NCBI GenBank assembly: GCA_032433765.1
Contig: JAVIAB010000092.1
Span: 65,661,666 to 65,725,665 of the forward strand
Length of the DNA: 64,000 bases
Direction of reading: 5' to 3'
From: Megaustenia siamemsis
Taxonomy: Eukaryota > Mollusca > Gastropoda > Stylommatophora > Ariophantidae
Shown here piece after piece: positions 43,421 through 56,794 of this stretch; within the stretch, counting starts at the first letter, position 1, and every line of letters begins with the position of its first letter. Under the pieces are notes generated by a model that saw only the letters and a list, made by a program, of their open reading frames with translations, was not told the DNA's origin and did no database searches. The translations under genes and the position numbers were made by a program.

Positions 43421-44231
43421 GGCAAGTCTTACACACGTTCTCGTTGTAGTTTTTCTGAATTTATGCAAAGTCTCTCTAGTTTTTAAATATGAGATTCTCA
43501 TCTGAGCTGCAGATTCACAAACGTCATCAAGCCTTACGTATACACGATCTGTCCATGACAAGGCCACCTCGTCCATGACTGTAACGTAGTACGTACAACA
43601 ATTGATAACAATTGGTACGCCGACAACGCTTTATTCACTGAAACGACCACAGCCAGGTGCATGAGCACAGTAGCACTGGAGTGTAGCCCTCTGAGCTGGA
43701 AGCAAACTGCCGCCGAATAATATCCTAAGGCGGTTATATCGAACAACCGTCGCAATCGTGACGTAGTAGGCACAACGAAGAGAAGAAGGTGGATTTCACA
43801 TCGTCCGAATTACCGGAAAGACCGCAGCCTGTACGCGAACTCCATACCATCAGCACAAAATCTTTGCAGTGGAACCTCCTGTTGACGTTTGCCTAGGAAT
43901 ATATATCAATAAGCATACATTATTCAAAAGCCGACGAAAATGCTGTGGAGCTCAATAAAACATACATTATTCCACTATCTTGGAGTGTCTGTGTTGAAAG
44001 GTTATGTTGTTAGTACTCATGATTTTTATTTTTACCATCGGTATATTTTTGGAGTATGTGGACGGCATTACGTCAGATTCGTCTGTATAACGCAGAAAAT
44101 CTCCTTTTTCTTGGACAAAAATGTCAGAAAAATGCTACCCTCACAATGAATCTCAGGCCGTGCTATGAATTCGCGCACGAAGGCTAGAAATCTCCTCGGA
44201 TTTTCTCGACATTCTTGTTAGTCGGGGAATA
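43421..44231. other. No gene recognised; GC-richer patch 43530-43880
   Basis: The patch supports a 79-codon minus-strand frame (43773-43534) without motif. 44150-44231 is also GC-richer and abuts an S1 SINE body. Confidence 0.35.
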
Positions 44232-44440
44232 GATGTCGGGTTCGATCCTGATCGACGGCCTCCAGGTTCACCCAGCCTTAAATGGGTACCGGATTTTTTT
44301 TTTAATCTGGGAAAGTAAAACGGCACTGACATAATACCGACCATATTACCCCAAAAATCATGTGCCGAAGTTGTGTAAAAATTATGGTCACTAACACATA
44401 TTCCCTATACGCCACTTGGTGCTACGGGGCTCTTTACTGT
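44232..44440 (+). mobile_element. S1 SINE lacking its normal 5' head
   Basis: Begins at the B box (GGTTCGATCC, 44239-44248), continues cacccagccttaaatgggta and ends gccacttggtgctacggggc. The A-box portion is replaced by unrelated sequence. Confidence 0.8.
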
Positions 44441-44814
44441 TTTTTTACTTTTTTTTTTATAGCAAAATAAGACGAAACAAATATTTCCCAATGGCTAATA
44501 AATAATAGTTTAACTGAACTTCTCTTTAAGGGAGCAGATAGTGATCATTAGAATTTCTTCGTTTTGGGTTAGGTAAAACTATAAGCGATTTTCTTTTGAA
44601 TTGAACTTGTATTAATGCTTTGATTACATCTGAGTTGATCACTACCGAAGTGTTAATTTACATTTGTACTTACGTTTGTCGGGTGTATTTGATCATATAG
44701 AACAAATGTACGTTATTTCTTGCCTCCCTCCCTCTTTCTCAATATTTTTGTTGTTATAATAAACGTGCCTTGACAAATGTAAACCATACCATCATTATCT
44801 AAAGAAAACAGGAT
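44441..44814. other. No gene recognised
   Basis: AT-rich, with a T run at 44440-44458. Confidence 0.3.
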
Positions 44815-45235
44815 GAGTGACAGATAAAGGGAGAGAGAGAGAACGAGAGAGAAAGTGGTAGAGGACTAGAAAGAGGGAGAAACAGATAGAAAGAGGGAGA
44901 GAGATAAAATGGAGATAACGAAATAATGAAAGAAAGAGGGAGAGAGATAAATGTAAAAATAAAGTACAAGACTTGAATCGGCGTCTTAGCACGCGAGTTT
45001 TTACCCATATGTGCACAAATAGATGGAAACATGGTGAGGGAATGTCAGCAATACATTTACGTTTTTATAAAGTGAAAGAAGTGAAGAACGGACGTGTTGT
45101 TGGAAAGAAGAGAAAATCACAGTGAGGGAAAGAGAGAGTGAGCGAGAGAGATACAAATATAGGATATGTGATAGATTTAGAAAAGTTAACTAAGAGACAT
45201 TGACAGTGAAACAGAAAGACAAGAAAACGTGCAAT
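44815..45235 (+). repeat. Purine-rich (GAGA) tract, degenerate
   Basis: Repeated agagagag/gagggagag motifs, densest at 44826-44950 and 45125-45155. Serine/leucine-rich minus-strand frames are by-products. Confidence 0.8.
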
Positions 45236-45430
45236 TGGATTGACGGCTACCAGTTTATATGGTTGTATTGAAGACTGGATTGATGGTTATCAGTTTATGG
45301 TTGTATTGAAGACTGGATTGATGGTTATAAGTTTATATGGTTGTATTGAAGACTGGATTGATGGTTATCAGTTTATATGGTTGTATTGAAGACTGGATTG
45401 ATGGTTATCAGTTTATGGTTGTATTGAAGA
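45236..45430 (+). repeat. 40-bp minisatellite, five copies
   Basis: Unit ggattgatggttatcagttt plus atatggttgtattgaagact, with copies lacking ata. Confidence 0.93.
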
Positions 45431-45807
45431 AAAAGAAAGAAAAATAGAGTTAAAAATAAAAAAAAAACAGATTGAGGAAAAAGTGCCAGAAAAAATGGAA
45501 AGGATGTGAAAGAAATAAAGATCTCAAGAAACATATAGATTTAAAGAACTTTGGAAATTTAGAAAGGGGGTTGAATAGAGAGCGAATTAACGAATTCTGA
45601 GGAGACTAAAGTGAGAGAAGGACGAAGGAATCAGCGAGCCTGCCTGTAAAATGCATGCAATGGAAATTATAGTTCCACTTGATAAAAAGACATCTTAAAA
45701 TCAGGAAAATTGTCCAAACCCAAGCAAACCTCATTTAATTATGATGCCTCATAGGGGGAAAAACGCATACGCAAGCACACATAACAATTTTAAAATATAA
45801 TATTTTC
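45431..45807. other. A-rich DNA, no gene recognised
   Basis: No signal. Confidence 0.3.
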
Positions 45808-45990
45808 TTCTTCCTTTTTAGCTCCCTGTGGAGCGTAGTTCTTCTACAAAGACTTTCCAAGCCGTTCTGTTTCTTGCCATTTTTTTAAAGATCATTCCAT
45901 GTGTTCCCCATCATCTTCATATCTGCTTCCATCTGTCTTCTTGAAGAATATCTTGGTCTTCATATTTGTCTTTTTCCTTGGGGGGTTTTC
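45808..45990 (-). mobile_element. LINE-C 3' fragment
   Basis: Ttttagctccctgtggagcg through cttccatctgtcttcttgaa matches LINE-C at 48755-48885; 5'-truncated at ccttgggggg near 45980. Confidence 0.8.
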
Positions 45991-46199
45991 TTTTTTTTTT
46001 CTATTATTTTTCCTACGTTCATTTTGGCTAAAAGAAAAAAAGTAACAAACCGCACCCCCCCCCCTTTTTCACAACAATTATTTTATCTTTCCTGTCCTAT
46101 TACCATGTAGTCAGCGGTACATATTGCTAGCTGCCATATGAGGTCTTTCCATTTCTTTGTTTCTGATGTTCGCTGTTTATCTCTCAATTTCTCCGTTTC
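45991..46199. other. No gene recognised; C tract at 46055-46064
   Basis: T-rich then mixed DNA. Confidence 0.3.
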
Positions 46200-46640
46200 A
46201 TGTTGATGTTGTACGTTGTGAGTCTCTCTATTTTTGTTTCATTTTGTACGATGGGAGTGTCTCTATTTCTGTTTTCTATTGTACGTTAGTGTCTCTATTT
46301 CTGTTTTCTATTTTACGTTGGTGTCTCTATTTCTGTTTTCCGTTGTACGTTGTGGGTCTCTATTTCTGTTTCCTGTTGTTCATTGTGAGTCTCTATTTCT
46401 TTTTCCTTTTGTACGTTAGTGTCTCTATTTCTATTTCCTGTTGTAAATTTTGAGTTAGTCTCTCTATTTCTGTTTCATGTTGTAAATTGTGAATGAGTCT
46501 GTCTATTTTTGTTTCCTGTTGTACGTTGTGGGCCTCTCTATTTCTATGTTTCCTGTTGTACGTTGTGGGTCTTTCTATTTCTCTTTGCATCTGGCTAATC
46601 ATTGTTAGTCTTCCTATTTCTCTCTGTTTCCGGTTGCTCA
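46200..46640 (+). repeat. Degenerate ~33-36-bp minisatellite
   Basis: Units share gtctctatttctgttttcta and ttgtacgttgtgg; about 12 copies with indels. Confidence 0.85.
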
Positions 46641-47419
46641 TTGGGGACTTTTTGTTCCAAAGTTTTCGAAGTATCGTTATGAGTTCTTTTTATTCCTGTA
46701 ATGATGTTCTCACTCTTCTGTCTTGATATTTATCTTCAATGCTTTATTTGCACGTTCATAGTTCCCTGCATCAAGATGATCTTGGTCAGGCTGTTTTGAC
46801 AGGAAATATTAGCCGACAAGCTGAGTATATCCTTTCTTCGGGGAGGTCAGACAGTCTTTGATGATAGAATAACATGTCTTCACCTTTATAAAAAAATTGG
46901 AGATGGAAGAGGTCATGATCATTTAATTCTCTTCCATTTCAAATTTGGATAGTTAGCTACATATTTTTATATCTTAAATCTACTGCAGCATGTCTACCAT
47001 CGAATGAGTCGACGATATATATCGTGTTGCCCCTAACTACCACAGCTCATGCAAACACAAGCATGCCTGTAGGCAGTAACAGATAGCCATCCTGTACATT
47101 TTACTTGTTTTTATTTCCAGAAGATCCAGCAAATGCAACAATATTCTAATATCACCAACATTTGTCTCCAAATTCCTATCTTCCAGTTTTTCTTTCCATA
47201 TTTTGTGGGAATAAGAATCCCGATTATCTGTCCAGTGCCAGAGGACGAATGGATTCATTCAGCCACCCATTGCCTTATCGAGAGGCAAAAACTATCATTC
47301 ACAACACGCACACCCTTAAATGGACGGGGAAAATGGATAGGGACAACCAATCCGACCAAATTCATCAACGGGCCATTATTTTGACTGAATTCCTGCCATA
47401 CTAGACTGCTGAGCAATTT

Positions 47420-47488
<69 letters not shown>

Positions 47489-47984
47489 ATATATATGTGC
47501 GTGTGTGTGTACATTTAAACCTATACACACATACACTCGCACTCTTGTACATATACAAATGTACGTGTTTATACTTTGTTGTGAGCCCTACCTGCTGTTA
47601 CTACTTGCAAAAGATCAAAGTTCATGCATGCGCAATGGGAGTAGGTTAGAGTCACGCGCAGGTTTTGTAAATATAGGACAGTGGACCAATTTTAGAAAAA
47701 AAAAACATTATAGAGGACCCATGGGTAAAATTGGGAGACGAACTATCCATGATAGGGGCAGTAACAACAGCGACAAAGAGTGTTAACCACAATTACCCCG
47801 TCTGCTTGTTCATTTCTGAATAAAATCCTAGTTCACATACATAGAATTATCCTTCCTACACGTTTGTAGTGATAACACGAGGGACCTTCTAACAGAGCAC
47901 ATAAATTAGACTACTTGTACTATACAGGCGTTTAAACAGATACATAAACCTTTGTTGGCTTATTTCAGTAAGGTATTGATGGTC
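46641..47984. other. No gene recognised; (AT)n at 47427-47481
   Basis: Contains an AT dinucleotide run (47427-47481) with CATGTATATATATGTG edge. 47130-47400 is GC-richer with frames on both strands and no motif. Confidence 0.4.
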
Positions 47985-48335
47985 ATATGAGAATGTTGAG
48001 AATACCATGGACAGTTAAGTAGTGTAATAAAAACGTTCTGAACAAGGCCAAAGCAAAAAAAAAAAAAATTTAAAAAAAGTCATTATCCAATATTAGGAAG
48101 AAACAATCATAATTTTTTGACCATGTAAAGAGAAAAGAAAAGTTTGAATATATTGTAACTAATGGAAAAATTGAGAGACGAAGAGATAGAGGGATGCAAA
48201 GAGAAAATATGCCAGACAGCTTACGAGAATGGCTTGGAAGAAGGTCAACAGCAGAAATAATAAATAACTGTCGAGATTGAAAGTCGTGGAGAGACATGAT
48301 CACCTACGCCAGCAAGCTTGATACTTGATTATGAA
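47985..48335 (+). mobile_element. LINE-A copy, plus strand, decayed
   Basis: Agaataccatggacagttaa, gaccatgtaaagagaaaaga, tattgtaactaatggaaaaa and agagacatgatcacctacgc follow the LINE-A order (IPWTA, FVYIMRS, LVTTGKI, KDMI). Many stops. Confidence 0.75.
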
Positions 48336-48639
48336 TAATATATAGTTATAAAAGTAAGACAATAAAGAATAGTTCGGTGTTTTGAAGTGATAGTCTCGAC
48401 ATTTGTAGGTGGGGCTTGAATAGACGGATAACAAGCAAGAACATATTTGTATTATCTATCTATTGTCCTTCCTAGACGAAAACAACACATAGGGCAGAAC
48501 TAGCTTTCTTATCAAGCGTCAGACCTTGTACAAGAACATCATATCTCGCCACACATTCATGTTCTGGGCGAGGTGCTCAATCTCGGCGAGGCGGCTATTG
48601 TTGTCTCTGGTTTCAGTGCTACATCTATGTAGATCTCCG
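48336..48639. other. No gene recognised
   Basis: No signal. Confidence 0.3.
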
Positions 48640-51300
48640 ACATGTTGTTTTATAGAAAAATGTTGGACAATTTCCAAGAGTTACGAGGTGGTTACAAAAG
48701 AGACATCAACTATAGGAGAGATTATTACCAAAATTTTTCTTCTTCTACCTTTTTAGCTCCCCGTGGAGCATAGGTCTTCAACAAACACTTTCCAAGTCGT
48801 TCTGTTTTTTTTTTTGTCATTCTTTTAAGATCATTTCATGTCTTCCCCATCATCTTCATCTCTGCTTCTATCTGTCTTCTTGAAGAATTCCTTGGTCTTC
48901 CTCTTTGTCTTTTCCCCTGGGGATTCCAAAAAAGGGTCTGTTGTGCAATACTCTCAGTTGGCCTCCGCAGTGTGTGTTCTATCCAGCGCCATCGTCTTCG
49001 CTGTATCTCTTTATCCACTGGTAATTGACTGGTAAATTTCCATAATTCTATGTTAGTGATTTTGTCCTGCCATTTCCTTCATTTTATTCTGCGTAAGCAT
49101 CCATTAATGAAATTATGTATATTCATGATTGTCAATTTTGTTGTTCTCCATGTTTCACAGCCATATAATAGGACCGACTTAACATTGGAGTTGAAAATTT
49201 TTACTTGTGTATTTAACCTAATTTCTTTGGATTTCCATATGTTTCCCAGTGCAATGAAAGCTCCTCTTGTTTTTGATATCCTTATTTGGGTATATTTTTC
49301 TGTTCCTCCCTCTTTATCTATATTACTGCCCAGATATATGTAAGACTGTACGTCTAGTAGAGGTATTTCTCCTATTTTTTTTTTGGTTATTGCCAACTGC
49401 ATTAATTCTCATAATGTTGGTATTATCTCTGTTAATCATCAGTCCTAGCTGTTGTGATATCTCATCAAGTAAGCTCATTTTATCCTGCGTCTGTTGATGG
49501 TTGTGTGCTATGTCATCAGCAAAGTCTAGATCATCAAGTTGCTTGGTCAGTGACCACTGGATTCCATTTCTATTGTTTTGAGTTATTTTCATAATACAAT
49601 GAATGGTCAGTAGAAAGAGAAAATGGAGACAGAAGGCATCCCTGCCTTACACCTGTTCTTATTTCATATACTTCTGTACGCTGTCCTTCGTGCACCACAC
49701 TAAATTTTGTTCCTTCATACATTGTTTTTATCAGGTTAATAAACTTTATGGGGATTCCGTAATGACTCAGCAACTTCCACAGTATTCCTCTGTCTAAACT
49801 ACCAAATGCCTTTTCGTAAACTATGAATCCAATATAAAGTGGAGATTTAGTTCTAAACTTTGTTCAACTATTATACGTAGAGTAGTTATTTGAACATGAT
49901 CTGTTCTTCCTAAAACCTGTTTGTTCATCTCTCAAATGTTTCTCTATGGCCTCTTTTAGTCTCTCCAGAATGATTATTATTCACTGATGCACTGATAGTA
50001 GCATAATTCCTCTAAAATGTGTACATTCCTGTAAACTTCCTTTCTTTGGTAGTTTGATCATATAACCTTATTTCCAGTCTTTAGTTGTTTATTCCCTCTC
50101 CCAAATTTTATCTAATAGATTATGTAACATCTTGGTAGAGGCGTTAATATCTGCTTTTATGGCTTCCGAAAGAATTTCATCTGGTCCTTTGGCTTTGCCA
50201 TTTTTTAATAGTTTGATGGCTTTCATTATTTCTTCTTTGCTTGGTTTTCCACGGTTAACGTGTAACACTTCTTCTGCTGGTAGTATATCTGGAGGATTAT
50301 TTGAGCCGGGTCTGTTCAAAAGTTCTTCAAAGTGCTCTTTCCATCTCCCCACTTGTTCTCTTAAAATTACTAAGATTTCCTTTCTTATCTTTAATAAACG
50401 CATTGACATATTTGTATTTTCCACTTAATTTCTTTGTGCTGTTGTACAGTTCTTTCATATTTCCTTTATTTGCTGCTTCCTCTGCCTCTTTAGCTAGTTC
50501 ATCTATATATATTCTCTTATCCCTTTTAATGCATCTTCTCACTTCTTTGTTCACCTCTGTGTAAGCTTCCTGTGTCTTGGCTTTATTACTTCTCGTTTTG
50601 CTTTTATTTATGTCTGCTTTCTTGTTCCTTCTTTCTTTAATTGTATCCATGGTCTCTGCTGTCATCCATGCCTTATACTAGCGTTCTCTTTTCCCCAGTA
50701 TTTCTTACATGTCTCTTTTCATATATCTTTAACTGTTTCCAATGATCTATATTTATTGTATTTTTTAGTTTTTGGAGGACTTGGTATTTGTTTGATATTG
50801 TGACTGCGAATTTATCTTTAATTTCTTGTGCTTTAAGAAACCCTACATTGAAATACTTTCTACCCTTATTCTTAGTAGTATATCTTTTTAGTTTAAGTTT
50901 AAGTTTGGCTATCAGAAGATGATGATCTGAATCTACATCTGCCCCTCTATATACTTTTACATCCTGTAAGGATGACTTAAACTTATTATTAATACATGTG
51001 TGATCAATTTGATGTTCCGTTCTATGATCTGGTGACACCCATGTAGCTTATTACCAAAATTAGGAGGTAACAATTACCACTTTGTGACCATATAGTAAAG
51101 TCAACTGTTAAATGAGATTGTTACAGCTGGAAACATATAGGAACGTTGAGATAGAGGGAAACCACAAAAAAAAGAAAAATAGTATTCAGCTTAAGAGCAC
51201 AGTTTGGTTAGAAATTAAAAGCAGAATAATAGAACAATTGCAGAGATCAGCGTTTGTGAAGAGACATGATCGCCTACAGGTCTGGAAATTGATGATGATG
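48640..51300 (+). mobile_element. LINE-A copy interrupted by LINE-C
   Basis: Left part 48640-48735 (tgttggacaatttccaagag) and right part 51062-51300 (taggaggtaacaattaccac, tttgtgaccatatag, agagacatgatcgcctacag, then gatgatgat) line up with consecutive segments of the copy at 47985-48335. LINE-C sits between them with a TSD. Heavily decayed. Confidence 0.65.
48736..51047 (-). mobile_element. LINE-C (RTE-type), endonuclease end plus RT, 5'-truncated, dead
   Basis: Flanked by a 14-bp TSD, TTATTACCAAAATT (48722-48735 and 51048-51061). Minus-strand coding in order: endonuclease C-terminus with QIDHTCINNKF and SDHHLLIAKL (51038-50880); linker; NGKAKGPDEILSEAIKAD (about 50190); KKGSLQECTHFRGIMLLSV; FRKNRSC; motif A region FIVYEKAFGSLDRGILWKLL (about 49840-49780); RTGVRQGCLLSPF (49660); motif C LDDLDFADDIA (49530); YIYLGSNIDKEGG (49340); NSNVKSVLLYGCETW (about 49180); RRRWRWIEHTLRRP (49000) and a GKRQRGRPRNSSRRQIEAEM tail. 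Motif A has Val where the catalytic Asp should be, and there are several frameshifts. About 2.3 kb of a ~3.2-kb element. Confidence 0.9.
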
Positions 51301-51654
51301 ATAATGCTGGTGATCAATAACCGGAATATTGCGGTTTCTCCAGCCTTTAAATGTATTTGTCTAGTACGAAATGTGTTATATTTTACTCAATAACAAGATT
51401 ATGTTTTGTTGAGCAAACCTCTAACCAGCGCCAGAGAATAATTAGCGATTCAGCTAAAGCTCTATAACATAGAACCGGCCCAATCGAAATATGACCTGGA
51501 TGTTTTCAGAAATTATTCACTACTGCGGTCCTTGAGATGAAACTAAAATGTAGAATTAAAAAGTAACACACACACACGTGCATACAAAAGAGGTAATCAA
51601 ATTTTTTTTTAAATTATGATCTCTTCAGCAATATTGACAAAAGGGAAATGATTC
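51301..51654. other. No gene recognised
   Basis: Includes a short CA run (51569-51578) and a T run (51601-51611). Confidence 0.3.
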
Positions 51655-52732
51655 TTCGTCTTCCCTTTATTTCCTTCCTCATTTGCTTTTCTGCGTCGAG
51701 AAGAGATAAAGTGATCAGTCTTTTGCTCTTCAGTTGGCCTTTCTTTCAGTTCTGTCTCCTAGTGTTTATAATGTTATCTCAATCGCAGTCAGTTAGCCCT
51801 GGGTCTGGTGGCATGGAAGACTTGTTGAAGGTTCGTTGTGTCGTGTTTTATCTCACTGTCCTATCACATGGCCAAACAACTGTATATTTGTTGTTTCTTT
51901 ATGTATTTAAGGGCGGAAATTATTTCTAGTCTTTTTCTGAGGTCTTCACTTCTGATATTCTCTCTCACACTGTTTCCTGTCACGCGTCTAGCGCATTTAA
52001 TTTTGGTAGTGGTTATTTTTCTTATTGTTCTTTGTGTCTAGAGGTCAAATCTGGAATTAGTAATAAAACTTTGAAGTGACTATTGTTGTTGTGGAATGTT
52101 CGTTTTACCTTTATTGTTATTTTGTTGTTAGACAGCAGTGATGACAGCTGTCCAATAATTTGACAAGCTTTCTTGATTTTGAGTCTATTTCTGCTGCTTG
52201 TGAATAAATTGATCATTTGTCACTAGACTTCCTATGGATTAAAATTCATCCACTTGTTATAATTTTCTGTCGTCCATAGTTGTATTGATGCTCTGCTTTT
52301 CTTTTGCGATGTTCATCCCTTCTGTCTTGTTGGTGTGTATTTTTAAAAATTGTTTTGGGTGCCTGTGCCGTTAAGTCTATGTTTCCTCGTCTTCTACTTT
52401 TACATGTATTAATACCTAATTGTTTGCGAATAGAAGCTCCTCAATGCCCTCAATCTCCAACGGGTTGTCTAACTTACATATACAGCTCATGCAGGTGATA
52501 AACAATAAAGCAGAAACTATTCACTTCTTTTTCTAATTTCAAAGTGACATATGTAGTCTGTTCTGATTGTACTACTGCTGTTGATGTATATACTTTTCGA
52601 GAGGTTCGTTACATGTTAGCTTACTCCGTATGTTGTTTGTAACTTCCATAATTGTTCTCTATTCAGTCGAAAGCTTTAAGTTGGTCTATAAAAGTTATAG
52701 TCGAAAGCTTTAAGTTGGTCTATAAAAGTTAT
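51655..52732 (-). mobile_element. LINE-G copy, RT motif A to 3' end, decayed
   Basis: The 3' end (cctcatttgcttttctgcgt) matches the 32.7-kb LINE-G. Upstream, the minus strand near 52730-52665 reads ITFIDQLKAFD, an RT motif A, followed by REQLWKLQTTYG. Between them are AIxx/TMDDRKL-type spacer remnants. Stops throughout. It abuts LINE-F at 52733. Confidence 0.65.
52665..52732. repeat. 34-bp tandem duplication over RT motif A
   Basis: Agtcgaaagctttaagttgg plus tctataaaagttat occurs twice exactly, duplicating the LINE-G motif A. Confidence 0.93.
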
Positions 52733-53410
52733 AGAAGAGATCGATTACTTTATCTATCTTGGAAGTCACATTGATCGAGAAGGGGATACAAGCAAAGAAA
52801 TTAGAATCAGAATAGTTAAAACAGCAATGTCTTTCAGAAACCTTGAAAAGTTGTGGAAATCAAAACTCATCAGCACAAACACAAAACTTAGACTATTCAA
52901 ATCAAATGTACTATCAACCCTTACGTATGCGCGTGGAAGCTGGAAAACAACAAGAGATATAGAAACAAAGTTTAACGCATTCGAAAATAAATATCTAACG
53001 AAAATACTTGGTATAGCGTGGAACGAATTCAAAACAAACGAGGAAGTTAGAGAAATCGCATCGCCAATCAAGCACTAATATCTTCAGTAATAAAGAAAAG
53101 GCGATGGTCATATGTTGGACATGTGATGAGAAGAGATAATAACAGAATAGCAAAGCAAGCCCTCATATGGGAAACAACAGGTAAGAGAAAAAGAGGAAGA
53201 CCCAGAGAGACACTGATAAGAACATTGATAAGAGAGGAAAGAGCATCGGCTCCCTCAATGAGATAGAGCTGCTTGCACAGAACAGAGACAATTTAGCGAG
53301 ATTTGATAACATATCTTTAAAAGAATTGAAAACTGCTAGAACAAAATTTCAGATTAGAGAAGGAGTATCTTGGTCTACGCCCTATGGGCCGGCTACGGCT
53401 CGAAAGGTCA
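52733..53410 (+). mobile_element. LINE-F (RTE-type) C-terminal part
   Basis: Plus-strand coding: IDYFIYLGSHIDREGDTSK, EIRIRIVKTAMSFRNLEKLW, LRLFKSNVLSTLTYARGSW, KYLTKILGIAWNEFKTNEEV, then frameshifts, GHVMRRDNNRI and GKRKRGRPRETLIRTL. This is the RT thumb to C-terminal tail of the endonuclease-RT (RTE) LINE type. The 3' UTR ends tacggctcgaaaggtcaata and runs straight into a GATA array. The copy at 56795-57416 has the same junction. Confidence 0.85.
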
Positions 53411-54534
<1,124 letters not shown>

Positions 54535-54611
54535 GTTATATACACATTTGTTATTGCATTCTCACAGTCGCTGTTTGTGCTAGCTGTTTTAGAGTGATTA
54601 GTGTATCAGTA

Positions 54612-54835
54612 GTAAGTAAAAGTAAAGTACCCCTGTCACGCCAATTGGCGTATAGGGAATATGGTGTTAGTGACCATAAATTTTACAGACCTTCGGCACA
54701 TGATTTTTGAGGTAATGTGGTCGGTAATACGCTTGTGCTGCCTTACTTTAACAGAAAAATATCCGGTACCCATTAAAGACTGGGTGAACCGGATGCCGTC
54801 GATTGGGATCGAACCCTACCTCTTGTCCTTTATAG
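54612..54835 (-). mobile_element. S1 SINE, 5'-truncated, 14-bp TSD
   Basis: Flanked by TTAGTGTATCAGTA (54598-54611 and 54836-54849). The minus-strand head starts just upstream of the B box (GGTTCGATCCC); the A box is absent, so the truncation arose during insertion. Body as in the 29-kb copy. Confidence 0.92.
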
Positions 54836-54849
54836 TTAGTGTATCAGTA

Positions 54850-55206
54850 CATCCTCTATTTTCCTGGAGCCCATTGTCGAGTCCCTGATCTATAGTTCTA
54901 TAATTGGTTTTAGTCTTTTCTCTATATTGATGGTAGTTAACCTACCTACATTTCTGAGCAGAGAAATACTTATGTATTGGTTGCTGTCTCTCGTATTACT
55001 CTTATTTTTCTATATTTATACGATGATGGCCTATTTCCAGTCATCTGGAGTTTTCTGTTGTTGCCATGATGCTGCATTGAATTTATTTTCTATGTAGTTA
55101 TGCAATTACTGTTTTTCCTGCTGTAGATGCAATTTTTACTGCTATTTTATCTAATGATTTTTTCATTATATATTCATAATGATAATAATTGCTTAGAATA
55201 TATTGT
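54850..55206. other. No gene recognised
   Basis: No signal. Confidence 0.3.
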
Positions 55207-55405
55207 TGCTAACCATCATCATCATCAACAGTATCATCATCATCGGGCCATGCGTCTTTTGTAGAACTTTGCATTCATCACAGCCCTCATGAAAGAATCT
55301 CCATCTCTAGCCAGATCTTCCACTGCTTCCGTTGTCACTTTGTAGATATCTTGTATGTCTTGAATTCATATACTTCTTTTCTCCCCTTGTCTAATCTTCC
55401 TCGAA
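55207..55405 (-). mobile_element. Possible LINE 3' end with (GAT)n tail
   Basis: Starts with CATCATCATCATCAACAG on the plus strand, as LINE-A/B tails do. The complement reads VRGRLDKGRKEVYEFKTYK and later LARDGDSFMRAVMNAKF, LINE-tail-like but not matched to another copy. Confidence 0.4.
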
Positions 55406-56639
55406 CCATGGAAAAGATGGATTCAGTCGACAACGGTCAATGGTTGCGAGAGTTTGGTATCAGGGCCTAAGACACAACTAAGAGATTGATACAAGTTGTT
55501 AAGTGGCCAGAATCAGAACGACACGGCAAATTGTTGATTGCAGACTGTCACGAAAACGTATTTCCCTCCCAGGTGCTGATTGGTTGGAGCACAATCTCCA
55601 AGTACAATAAGAAAATAAATTGTAGAATTATTTGGTATTGCTTTAACACAGTACTGACGTTACTATTTTTGATTACAATTTAATCTTAAATGTATTGTTG
55701 ATCTAAAGAATATGATTCACTTTAGCCACACTTTTAGCAGAACCATAGTTAATCAGGTGTTTCCTAATGAGAAGGTAATGTATGAGCGCTAAAGGTTCTG
55801 TAATATGCTTGATCCCTGTGTGCACGAGCAGAAAGAAGCTTAATCTGGACTACATGCGTGCAGCACAGCCGGATAGTAAACTCACGAAAAAAAATGAGAA
55901 AACAATGGAAAAAGATATATAGCATATTCATGACAACCTTGGAATCAATGATTTAAGATCAGTTATGTTTTCTTTCTATCCTAGCCAGTCCGCGACTAAG
56001 TTGATTAAAACAACAATGAGATATTCACTTGTTTACCGAAAACCGCTAGGGAGTTATAATTTTCCAATAATTTTGTTAATGCAGTGTGAAGATAACTGAA
56101 ACAGCTGAAACAGAACTCTGTAAAGAATGGCAAACTATATCGATCTGTTTTGTGATGTGAATTATCTGCGAGAATATCACTGCCTCTTGCTGTTCTCGTG
56201 TGCTATATCATGGGGAACACTAATAATAATTGTGGCAGCAAATGGACAATTATGTTTTTTGTATAATAACTTAATATGGGTGCCCTTTTCTGTGTTATCA
56301 TTATTATCGTGAATAATCTTTGTTAAATTATCGTTGCGTCAGAGCGAGTCTCTAGATGTAGGGATATTTCCAGAGCACTCACTTGGATATACATAGACGA
56401 GTACAGATGTGAATTTACCTCACATATTTTGGGTGTGGTGAGAAAAGTCCATTTAGTTGAAACTTGATTCTAGATTTAGGACACGTCATAGAGTAGTGAA
56501 TGGAGACAGGAGAAAGAGTTCCTAAGCGTTATCTAGTCCAATCATAATATTTTCATAAAAAAAGATTAGCATTCATGCTAATCCTGGACAATCGCACAAC
56601 AAACAAGAAAATATTTGGAAGCTACAGAAAGGTAGCTTT
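55406..56639. other. No gene recognised
   Basis: Unassigned. Frames at 55486-55683 and 56127-56312 lack motifs. Confidence 0.3.
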
Positions 56640-56770
56640 ACAACAGCAACATCAAAAAATGTAGGTCAAGAAAACAATGGACAGCTATGAAGAGTAACAA
56701 TGACTTTCTAAATGAAGCCAAAGCAAATAAAAACTTATTGCCAGCATCAAGAAGAAATGATCATATATAT
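56640..56770 (+). mobile_element. LINE-A remnant
   Basis: Caagaaaacaatggacagct and agaagaaatgatcatatata follow the LINE-A order seen at 47990-48130; very decayed. Confidence 0.45.
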
Positions 56771-56794
56771 GTATTTATTTTAGGCATTATATAT

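Noticed and set aside
43534..43773. 79-codon minus-strand ORF in a GC-richer patch
   Set aside because: No motif, no homologous copy and no splice or start context strong enough to support a gene.
46157..46453. Membrane-protein-like 98-codon ORF (Phe/Leu/Tyr rich)
   Set aside because: Produced by a degenerate ~33-36-bp minisatellite; hydrophobicity follows from T-rich units.
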